A program made the position numbers and the translations under genes. The notes under the pieces are model-generated. The model was not told the DNA's origin, ran no database searches, and was given only the letters and a program-made list of their open reading frames with translations. Positions 8,535-14,979 of a DNA stretch of 17,226 nt are shown piece after piece; the first letter of the stretch is position 1; the number at the start of each line of letters is the position of its first letter. The stretch is from positions 1-17,226 of the forward strand of contig JAJFHC010000132.1 of assembly GCA_021775835.1 (NCBI GenBank). Direction: 5' to 3'. This DNA is from Hyphomicrobiales bacterium (lineage in GTDB: Bacteria; Pseudomonadota; Alphaproteobacteria; Rhizobiales; JAJFHC01).

Positions 8535-9029
8535 ATGTCTCAGGGAATGCCGCACATAACCACAGGCTTCAAGGTAGAACCGGAATGGATCGACTATAAC
8601 GGTCACCTTAACATGGCCTACTACAACGTCCTGTTCGATCGCGGCGTCGACGATGTATTCGAATCGTATGGCCTCGGTCCCGACTACGTCAAAGAACATA
8701 ATGCGTCATACTACACGCTTGAAAATCACGTCGTTTACTTGCGCGAAATTCATGACGGCGACGAGGTCAACGTGTCGCTCCAACTGCTCGACTATGACGC
8801 AAAGCGCACTCACGTGTTCCTGGAACTGATCCACGCCAAAGATGGGTTTGTCAGCGCGACATCCGAACAGTTACACATGCACGTAGACATGAACCTGAAG
8901 CGTTCCGCTCCCTTTCCCGAACCGGTCCTGGAACGGATAAGCGCCATGCACGCCGCCCATAAATCACTGCCGGTCAAGCCGCAGGTGGGCCGTGTCATCG
9001 GAATTCCACGCAAGACCGCGAATATTTGA
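8535..9029 (+). CDS. Hotdog-fold thioesterase (4HBT-like)
   Basis: Hotdog thioesterases hydrolyse acyl-CoA thioesters. This 164-residue protein starts with a motif typical of the 4HBT/YbgC group, WIDYNGHLNMAYYNVLFDRG, where D20, G23-H24 and N26 form the usual D-x-x-G-H-x-N active-site helix start. The following segment (about 60-110, with NHVVYLREIHDGDEVNVSLQL and KRTHVFLELIH) matches the beta-sheet of one hotdog domain. Residues 130-164 look like a family-specific tail. The ATG is preceded by AGAGAG. The substrate is unknown; similar proteins occur with carnitine or betaine catabolism genes, but no such genes are here. A 218-base divergent region separates it from dld, so shared control is possible but not shown. 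Confidence 0.82.
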   Translation: MSQGMPHITTGFKVEPEWIDYNGHLNMAYYNVLFDRGVDDVFESYGLGPDYVKEHNASYYTLENHVVYLREIHDGDEVNVSLQLLDYDAKRTHVFLELIHAKDGFVSATSEQLHMHVDMNLKRSAPFPEPVLERISAMHAAHKSLPVKPQVGRVIGIPRKTANI

Positions 9030-9040
9030 TATGGATGGTA

Positions 9041-9064
9041 GATCGTTGAGTCGATCCGTTTTTT
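9041..9064 (+). terminator. Possible weak intrinsic terminator after thioesterase gene
   Basis: GATCG (9041-9045) pairs with CGATC (9052-9056) around a six-base loop, and six T follow at 9059-9064 after CG. The stem is short and AT-balanced, so efficiency would be low. Position is right: it lies 12 bases after the thioesterase stop and before the ClC gene. Confidence 0.4.
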
Positions 9065-9117
9065 CTGTGCGCCAGTCATTTAACGCGTTCAGGCATTTTG
9101 TGGAGTGATTTTCCGCC

Positions 9118-10749
9118 ATGTTCGGGCTGGGCGGTCATGTAAGACAGTTCCTGGATGAGACCATCGTCCAGAACCTGCGGGCAATGCGCACCACCAGATT
9201 GCATCTGGCCTGGCTCATGGCCGCCGTTATCGGTGTGGCTGTTGCTTATGCCGTCATTGCATTCAGAAGTTTCATTGGCCTTGTTCAGGTCCTGTGGCTG
9301 GGCACCATGTCTGAAACCGTCATTACCGCGGCGGCCCAAACACCCTCCTGGATCATATTTCTGGCACCGGTTACCGGCGGTCTTATTGTCGGGTTACTTC
9401 TCCATTTTGTCATCCCCTGGCGACGGCCGGAAGGTGTTGCTGACGTCATCGAAGCGCGGATCAACGGCAAGGTTGATGTGCCCGTTCAACGCGGCCTGAC
9501 AAGTGCGCTCATCAGCGCGCTTTCGCTGGGGTCGGGAGCCAGTGCCGGACGAGAGGGACCGGCTGTTCACATCGGGGCCGCCCTGGCCTCAAGTTTCGCC
9601 CATGCCATAAACCTGCCGCCAGGAACCCGGCGCGCCCTGTTCGGCTGCGGCGTTGCTGCAGCCGTCACGGCCTCATTCAACGCCCCGCTCGCCGGCGCCC
9701 TGTTCGCGCTGGAGGTGGTCATGGGCCATTACGCCCTCAGCGCCTTCATTCCCATCGCCATTGCCAGCGTCGGCTCGACGGTGGTCACGCGCATCTATCT
9801 GGGCGATTTTCCGGCCTTCGTCGTGCCCGAGTATCAGATAATTTCCTACCTGGAGTTTCCCGCTTTCGCCCTGCTGGGACTGACCTGCGGCCTCGTTGCT
9901 ATTTGCTTTCAGAGCTCGATCATGGCCACCGACTGGACGGCCCGGCGCATCTCGGTGCCGCTATGGACCAGACCGGTGATCGGCGGAGCCCTGGTCGGCG
10001 CCATCGCTGTCTTCCTGCCCGAAATCATTGGCGTTGGATATGAAGCCACCGACAAGGCCCTCAAACAGCAGTACTCCCTGCTGATGCTGTTCACTCTCCT
10101 GATCGCCAAGACTGTCGCCACCGCGATCACCATCGCCAGCCGCTTCGGCGGCGGCGTGTTCAGCCCGTCGCTCTACCTGGGCGCCATGGCCGGCGGCGCC
10201 TTCGGCATCATTGCAGCCTCCGCTTTCCCCGAGATGGCCTCAAGCCATGGCCTCTACGCCATCGTCGGCATGGGGGCGGTATCCGCCGCCGTGCTCGGCG
10301 CACCGATTTCGACCACGCTGATCGTGTTTGAACTGACCGGCGGTTACGAAGTGACCATCGCCCTGCTGCTTGCGGTTTCCATGTCCATGGGCCTGATGCA
10401 GGCTTTTCACGGTCACAGCTTTTTCCACTGGCAGCTTTCCATGCGCGGCATCTTCCTCGATGAAGGCCCCCAAAAACAGCTCATGCGCACGATCTTCGTT
10501 CGCGATTTCATGACACCGTTGCGCGAAGACGAAACCTACAACTGGGGCGACGACGACAGCGTCCCCATGCTCACCCCCGACGACACCCTTGCGTCTGCCA
10601 TCAAGACCTTCAACGACGTCGGCCTCGCCCGCATTCCGGTGGTCGACGCAAACGACGTCTCGGTGACGCTCGGATGGGCCGAACACGTCAAGGCCCTCGA
10701 CGCCCTCAATGCCGCGCTGAACGAGGTCAATGCGGAAGAGCATCGCTGA
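9118..10749 (+). CDS. ClC-family chloride channel/antiporter with shortened CBS tail
   Basis: ClC proteins move chloride or similar anions through the inner membrane, some in exchange for protons. Of 543 residues, about 30-440 form the membrane domain. GSGASAGREGP (138-148) is the main filter motif, with gating glutamate E146. GGGVFSP (344-350) and TGGYEV, with the filter tyrosine Y410, are also present. Two usual features differ. The GSGIP-like loop appears as RPEGVAD (103-109). The position of E. coli ClcA E203 (proton glutamate) is V200, in FALEVV. Residues about 460-543 resemble only about one CBS module (VRDFMTP, then TLASAIKTFNDVGLARIPVVD) instead of the usual pair. ATG at 9118 has GGAG 12 bases upstream. 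Whether it is a channel or an exchanger is not decidable here. Confidence 0.93.
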   Translation: MFGLGGHVRQFLDETIVQNLRAMRTTRLHLAWLMAAVIGVAVAYAVIAFRSFIGLVQVLWLGTMSETVITAAAQTPSWIIFLAPVTGGLIVGLLLHFVIPWRRPEGVADVIEARINGKVDVPVQRGLTSALISALSLGSGASAGREGPAVHIGAALASSFAHAINLPPGTRRALFGCGVAAAVTASFNAPLAGALFALEVVMGHYALSAFIPIAIASVGSTVVTRIYLGDFPAFVVPEYQIISYLEFPAFALLGLTCGLVAICFQSSIMATDWTARRISVPLWTRPVIGGALVGAIAVFLPEIIGVGYEATDKALKQQYSLLMLFTLLIAKTVATAITIASRFGGGVFSPSLYLGAMAGGAFGIIAASAFPEMASSHGLYAIVGMGAVSAAVLGAPISTTLIVFELTGGYEVTIALLLAVSMSMGLMQAFHGHSFFHWQLSMRGIFLDEGPQKQLMRTIFVRDFMTPLREDETYNWGDDDSVPMLTPDDTLASAIKTFNDVGLARIPVVDANDVSVTLGWAEHVKALDALNAALNEVNAEEHR

Positions 10750-11028
10750 CCAGCGCCCGATATTGGACGTCGATGTAAAACCGGGCATTTCCCATAGTAA
10801 TGTTTGATTTCTTCCTGCCGTCACCCTTGGTTGAGCCGACAGGCGAGACCGAGGGCCCAATGGCATTTGCCACGACACGCCGCAAATGCGATTGGATGCC
10901 CGCCTTCGTTTCACTTCGGCAAGTATGACAGTGGGACGTTACGCCGGACACCTGCCGGAACTCCCCATCAAATCCGGGCTTCGACTCGTGAAAAACCGTG
11001 CTAAGAAAGCGTGTTTAACGGAGACTGA

Positions 11029-13392
11029 ATGAGCACATCCGATCCATTTGACCTGGGCGCGTTTGACGACGAGCCACCGCCTGTTCCGGTGCAGAAACCG
11101 GACGGCATCGCGGCGCGCGCGGCTGCCGGTGGGCCGCCGCCCTATCTGAAAAACCTCAACCCGGACCAGCGGGCCGCGGTCGAGTTCCTGGACGGGCCGG
11201 TTCTCGTTCTGGCCGGCGCCGGCACCGGCAAGACCCGGGTGCTGACAACCAGGCTTGCGCACCTGCTTTTCATGCGCAAGGCCTGGCCCGGACAGATACT
11301 GGCGGTCACCTTCACCAACAAGGCCGCACGGGAGATGAAGGACCGGATCGGCGCGCTGATCGGCGGTGTTGTCGAAGGCATGCAGTGGCTCGGCACATTC
11401 CACTCCATCGGTGCCAAGATCCTGCGCCGCCACGCCGAACTGGTGGGTCTGCGCTCGGACTTCTCGATCCTCGATACCGACGATCAGATCAGGCTGCTCA
11501 AGCAGATCATCCAGGCGGAAAACCTTGACGAGAAACGCTGGCCCGCCCGCCAGCTTGCCGGCCTGATCGACGGCTGGAAGAACCGCGGCCTGACCCCTGA
11601 CAAGGTCCCTCCGGGCGAGGCTCATGCCTATGCCAACGGCCGAGGCAACGAGTTTTACGCCGCCTACCAGGAACGCCTGAAGGTGCTCAATGCAGTCGAC
11701 TTCGGCGACCTGCTGCTGGAATGCCTGCGGCTGTTCCAGGAAAATGCCGATGTGCTGGCCGAGTACCAGCGCCGCTTCGCCTACATGCTGGTCGACGAGT
11801 ACCAGGACACCAACGTCGCCCAGTACCTCTGGCTGCGGCTTTTGGCGCAGGGTCACAAGAACATCTGCTGTGTGGGCGACGACGATCAGTCGATCTATGG
11901 CTGGCGCGGCGCCGAAGTGGATAACATCCTGCGCTTTGAAAAGGACTTTCCAGGCGCCCGGGTCGTCCGGCTCGAGCATAATTACCGATCGACGGCCCAT
12001 ATCCTCGCAGCGGCCTCCGGCCTGATCGACAAGAATGAGGACCGCCTGGGCAAGACACTAAGAACCGACGGCGAAGACGGCGAGAAAGTCAAAGTCCGCG
12101 GTGTCTGGGACGGTGAAGAGGAAGCTCGCGCCATTGGTGAGGACATCGAGCAGTTTCAGCGCGAACAGCACGATCTCAACGAGATCGCCATTCTGGTGCG
12201 TGCCAGTTTTCAGATGCGTGAGTTTGAAGACCGTTTTATCACACTCGGCGTGCCCTACCGGGTCGTCGGCGGTCCGAAGTTTTACGAACGCCTCGAGATA
12301 AGAGATGCCCTGGCTTACCTCAAGATCACGGCCCAGCCCGATCATGATCTGGCTTTCGAGCGCATCGTCAACACGCCCAAACGCGGCCTGGGCGACGCCA
12401 CCGTCAAGAAACTGCACGCCTACGCCCGCGCGTCCGGCGTCTCGCTCACACGAGCCGCAGTGGCCCTTGTCGAGACCGATGAGTTGACGGCCAAGGCCCG
12501 TAAGTCGCTCGGCGGCCTGATGGAATCCTTCTCGCGCTGGCGGTCCCTGATCGACGGGTTGCCGCACACGGAACTTGCGGAAATGGTGCTTGATGAATCC
12601 GGCTATACGGAAATGTGGCAGAACGACAAGTCGCCCGAAGCGCCCGGCCGTCTCGATAACCTGAAGGAACTGATCCGATCGATGGACGAGTTCGAGAACC
12701 TCGCAGGGTTCCTGGAACACATCGCCCTGGTCATGGACACAGGCTCCGGCAACACGGAGGACAAGGTCAACCTGATGACCCTGCACTCGGCCAAGGGGCT
12801 GGAATTTGACACAGTCTTCCTTCCTGGTTGGGAGGAAGGCCTGTTTCCTCACCAGCGCTCACTCGACGAGAGTGGCCGTGCGGGACTTGAGGAAGAACGC
12901 AGGTTGGCTTATGTCGGCATTACCCGTGCCCGCAAACGCGCCCAGATCAGTTTTGCATCGAATCGGCGCATCCATAACCTCTGGCAGAATGCCCTGCCCT
13001 CGCGTTTTGTCGACGAGTTGCCTGAATCCCATGTGGAAGTGGACGCGTCGGGCAACAACTATGGCGGTTATGGCATCGGCTTTGGTGAGAGCCGATTCGA
13101 CCAAGCCTACAAATCCGATCCATTCTCGGGCAATTACACCACGCCGGGTTGGCAGCGCGCCCAGAAAGCCTATGCCGATGGTACCGCGTCGAGATCGAGT
13201 CCCCGCATTATCGAAGGTGAGCTGATTGCAACCGCGGATGACGCCGCCGCCAGCTACAATGTCGGAGAGCGTGTGTTTCACGAGAAGTTCGGATACGGGC
13301 ATATATCCACGGTCGAAGGCAACAAACTCACGATCGATTTCGACAAGGCTGGACGAAAACGTGTGCTCGATTCGTTCGTAAAACGCCATTGA
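11029..13392 (+). CDS. uvrD: UvrD/PcrA-type superfamily 1 DNA helicase
   Basis: This ATP-driven 3'-5' helicase unwinds DNA in nucleotide excision and mismatch repair. All SF1A motifs are visible in 787 residues: Walker A GAGTGKT (63-69, K68), FTNKAAREM (motif Ia), Walker B DEYQDT (256-261), GDDDQSIYGWRG (283-294), LEHNYRST (315-322), LMTLHSAKGLEFDTVF (582-597) and EEERRLAYVGITRAR (621-635). The C-terminal domain (about 743-787, VGERVFHEKFGYGHI to the end) is the Tudor-like module found in PcrA/UvrD. The N-terminal 40 residues are a proline-rich acidic extension. GGAG precedes the ATG. The 279-base gap upstream holds no gene and no strong promoter that I could identify. prmA begins 13 bases after the stop. 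Rep is less likely because of the Tudor-like tail. Confidence 0.95.
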   Translation: MSTSDPFDLGAFDDEPPPVPVQKPDGIAARAAAGGPPPYLKNLNPDQRAAVEFLDGPVLVLAGAGTGKTRVLTTRLAHLLFMRKAWPGQILAVTFTNKAAREMKDRIGALIGGVVEGMQWLGTFHSIGAKILRRHAELVGLRSDFSILDTDDQIRLLKQIIQAENLDEKRWPARQLAGLIDGWKNRGLTPDKVPPGEAHAYANGRGNEFYAAYQERLKVLNAVDFGDLLLECLRLFQENADVLAEYQRRFAYMLVDEYQDTNVAQYLWLRLLAQGHKNICCVGDDDQSIYGWRGAEVDNILRFEKDFPGARVVRLEHNYRSTAHILAAASGLIDKNEDRLGKTLRTDGEDGEKVKVRGVWDGEEEARAIGEDIEQFQREQHDLNEIAILVRASFQMREFEDRFITLGVPYRVVGGPKFYERLEIRDALAYLKITAQPDHDLAFERIVNTPKRGLGDATVKKLHAYARASGVSLTRAAVALVETDELTAKARKSLGGLMESFSRWRSLIDGLPHTELAEMVLDESGYTEMWQNDKSPEAPGRLDNLKELIRSMDEFENLAGFLEHIALVMDTGSGNTEDKVNLMTLHSAKGLEFDTVFLPGWEEGLFPHQRSLDESGRAGLEEERRLAYVGITRARKRAQISFASNRRIHNLWQNALPSRFVDELPESHVEVDASGNNYGGYGIGFGESRFDQAYKSDPFSGNYTTPGWQRAQKAYADGTASRSSPRIIEGELIATADDAAASYNVGERVFHEKFGYGHISTVEGNKLTIDFDKAGRKRVLDSFVKRH

Positions 13393-13405
13393 CGGCTTCA
13401 AGACC

Positions 13406-14281
13406 TTGATTCACATTTTCATCAGCACCTCCGAGCAACACGCCGCGCCCTTTGCCGATGCCCTGCGCGCCGGTCTTGAAGAAGACGAGGCCGTCGTCGG
13501 TGAATGGGAAAACGAACCCGACCAATGGACAGTCGATGCGTATTGCGAAACGCCCCCCGATCTGAAGCGTATCAAAGAACAAGTTAGTCAGGCGGCCGCA
13601 TTGCTCGGCATACCTGTCCCTGACATTACGGTCGAGGAGCTTGCGGACAGAGACTGGGTGGCGGAATCCCAGGCATCCCTACATCCAATTCCCGCCGGCC
13701 GGTTTTTTCTGCACGGTGGTCATGACCGCGATACACGCAGAGCCGGCTGCCACAACATTGAAATCGATGCCGGACAGGCGTTTGGCACCGGACACCACGG
13801 CACAACCCTTGGATGTCTTCTCGCATTGACGAATGTCTTGAAATTGTACCGGCCGTCCAAGACGCTGGATGTCGGATGCGGCACCGGCGTCCTGGCCATT
13901 GCCGCCGCCCTGCATGAAAAGCGCAAGGTCGTCGCGACTGACATTGATCCGGTGGCGATCAGGGTCACGTTGGAGAATGCGCGAAAGAATGCCGTGTCGC
14001 CGATGCTCAGCACCGTTGTCGCAGCGGGCCTGGATCATCCTGCCATCCAGGCGTCAGGTCCCTATGACCTGATTCTCGCAAACATCCTGGCAGCTCCCCT
14101 GAAACGCCTTGCGCCCGGCATCCGCAAAGCGGCACGACCGGGCGCAAGGGCTATTCTTTCGGGTTTGCTTCCCCATCAGGAAGCCAGGATCTTGTCAGCC
14201 TACCGTGACCAGGGTCTCAGTCTTGAAACCCGTTACCGGAATTCCGGCTGGTCAACGTTGGTCGTCAAGCGCCCGTATTAG
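13406..14281 (+). CDS. prmA: Ribosomal protein L11 methyltransferase PrmA
   Basis: PrmA uses S-adenosylmethionine to methylate ribosomal protein L11. The 291-residue protein has an N-terminal substrate-recognition domain (about 1-110) and a Rossmann methyltransferase domain. The PrmA-specific segment AFGTGHHGTT lies at 125-134, SAM motif I LDVGCGTG at 154-161, the acidic ribose-binding loop ATDIDPVA near 178-185, and the catalytic-region motif LANILAAPL at 224-232. The start is TTG at 13406, 13 bases after the uvrD stop; no ATG or GTG suits better, and no strong ribosome binding site is visible. This suggests translation coupled to uvrD. The start is the least certain part of the call. Confidence 0.92.
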   Translation: MIHIFISTSEQHAAPFADALRAGLEEDEAVVGEWENEPDQWTVDAYCETPPDLKRIKEQVSQAAALLGIPVPDITVEELADRDWVAESQASLHPIPAGRFFLHGGHDRDTRRAGCHNIEIDAGQAFGTGHHGTTLGCLLALTNVLKLYRPSKTLDVGCGTGVLAIAAALHEKRKVVATDIDPVAIRVTLENARKNAVSPMLSTVVAAGLDHPAIQASGPYDLILANILAAPLKRLAPGIRKAARPGARAILSGLLPHQEARILSAYRDQGLSLETRYRNSGWSTLVVKRPY

Positions 14282-14285
14282 CTTA

Positions 14286-14333
14286 GAGCGGGATGTGGAA
14301 AAGTGTGTGCGGTTTCCCGCCCGCATCCCGCTC
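14286..14333. repeat. Palindromic intergenic repeat, first unit
   Basis: GAGCGGGATG (14286-14295) and CATCCCGCTC (14324-14333) are perfect 10-base inverted arms. Inside, GGAAA (14297-14301) pairs with TTTCC (14313-14317), giving a nested stem. From memory, near-identical sequences are dispersed in rhizobial-type genomes; I cannot verify copy number here. It begins five bases after prmA and may also act as a transcription barrier, although no T-run follows. Confidence 0.7.
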
Positions 14334-14347
14334 CAATATATTAGAGC

Positions 14348-14396
14348 GATCAGGTTTCATGACCTTTGGTTGATTCAACCAAAGGTCATCCTGATC
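14348..14396. repeat. Palindromic intergenic repeat, second unit
   Basis: ATGACCTTTGGTTGA (14359-14373) is perfectly complementary to 14375-14389 around a single T. GATCAGG (14348-14354) and CCTGATC (14390-14396) extend the stem, with TTTC (14355-14358) bulged on one side. This gives 22 pairs in total. It touches the stop codon of the DUF1127 gene on the minus strand. It could be a bidirectional terminator between convergent genes, a dispersed repeat, or both. Confidence 0.7.
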
Positions 14397-14617
14397 TAGC
14401 GGCCACCCCAGACTTTGGAGTGGATATCGGCGCGTTCGATGCCGATATCAGCCAGCATGCGGTCGTCGAGTGCAATCAAATCCAGTTCGGCGGCACGCAA
14501 TGTGCGCAGATCCGTGATTTTCCTGAATAGTCCCCCGATCCTATCCACCAGCGAGACGGATGTTCCAAGCTGGTGAGACAGAGCTGCGGGCGAAACTTCG
14601 TAATGTACATTAGCCAT
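14396..14617 (-). CDS. DUF1127 small protein (YjiS-like)
   Basis: The 73-residue protein carries the DUF1127 signature near its C-terminus, AAELDLIALDDRMLADIGIERADI (about 42-65). In other alphaproteobacteria, short DUF1127 proteins have been tied to RNA turnover and to phosphate or stress adaptation, so a regulatory role is plausible but not shown here. There is no signal peptide or membrane helix. The ATG has a good GAGG ribosome binding site six bases upstream. The stop codon lies at the edge of the second palindromic repeat, so the last codons border repeat sequence. The gene converges on prmA and diverges from pepP across a hairpin-rich region. Confidence 0.88.
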   Translation of the reverse strand: MANVHYEVSPAALSHQLGTSVSLVDRIGGLFRKITDLRTLRAAELDLIALDDRMLADIGIERADIHSKVWGGR

Positions 14618-14642
14618 TGTCTACCTCATTTCGTCTCTATAG

Positions 14643-14675
14643 TTCCTCCGGACGGTTGACCCGGTGGCGGAGGAA
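14643..14675. repeat. Inverted repeat in DUF1127 leader
   Basis: TTCCTCCG (14643-14650) and CGGAGGAA (14668-14675) are perfect eight-base arms around a 17-base spacer. On the minus strand this would fold in the leader of the DUF1127 transcript, 26 bases before its ATG, if transcription starts upstream. The arm CGGAGGAA also resembles a ribosome binding site but is too far from the start to serve. Confidence 0.5.
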
Positions 14676-14703
14676 ACAGTTGCGGTTTGTTGATCAGGGC
14701 GTA

Positions 14704-14718
14704 GACCGGTAGCCGGTC
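14704..14718. repeat. Short tight inverted repeat
   Basis: GACCGG (14704-14709), TAG loop, CCGGTC (14713-14718). The stem is GC-rich and perfect, and would form on either strand. No function can be assigned. Confidence 0.45.
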
Positions 14719-14726
14719 CGGGGTTG

Positions 14727-14779
14727 CATCGGTTCCTTAATTGGACCCGATGTCATCTCCACTTCGGTGATGGCATCGG
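14727..14779. promoter_or_regulatory. Two mutually exclusive hairpins sharing one arm
   Basis: CCGATG (14747-14752) can pair with the upstream CATCGG (14727-14732), extended by TCC/GGA after one mismatch. It can instead pair with the downstream CATCGG (14774-14779). The downstream form is stronger: ten outer pairs (14747-14756 with 14770-14779), a three-base bulge, and CAC/GTG closing a TTCG tetraloop (14763-14766). Shared-arm folding is typical of attenuators and some riboregulators. No T-run follows on the plus strand, and the transcribed strand is unknown. Confidence 0.45.
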
Positions 14780-14979
14780 ACACGCTGCATGGCCTCGTTT
14801 TTTACGTCCTGTTTTCAGAGTTGCCGTGGCAATCATCTTATGAGCGGTATATATGTACGATGCCCCGTGTGAGTATTGGAATTTCTGCATCCCTGCTCTG
14901 CAAAAAATGCATAGCCGGTAAACAAGATTTTAAAGCAAACAACGGCTCGATTTATCCGCTCTAGACGCAAAGGACCGCC

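Larger units (their letters stand above)
14618..14979. other. Gene-free divergent region between DUF1127 gene and pepP
   Basis: This 362-base stretch holds no convincing gene. It must carry the promoters for both flanking genes. On the plus strand, TATATA (14848-14853) with GTGGCA 16 bases upstream (14826-14831) is a weak -10/-35 guess for pepP. Between 14643 and 14779 four inverted repeats are packed together, and these are listed separately. From 14780 to 14970 I see no structure beyond the promoter guess. Confidence 0.6.

Noticed and set aside
10755..10786. GCCCG/CGGGC inverted repeat after the ClC gene as a terminator
   Set aside because: Five-base arms with a 22-base loop and no T-run of useful length.
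10939..12000. 353-codon open frame antisense to uvrD
   Set aside because: uvrD is certain on the plus strand from its helicase motifs. Long antisense frames are common opposite GC-rich genes and this one has no domain.
14767..14964. 65-codon plus-strand open frame in the gap before pepP
   Set aside because: It starts inside the TTCG hairpin, has no ribosome binding site, an odd composition and no family resemblance.
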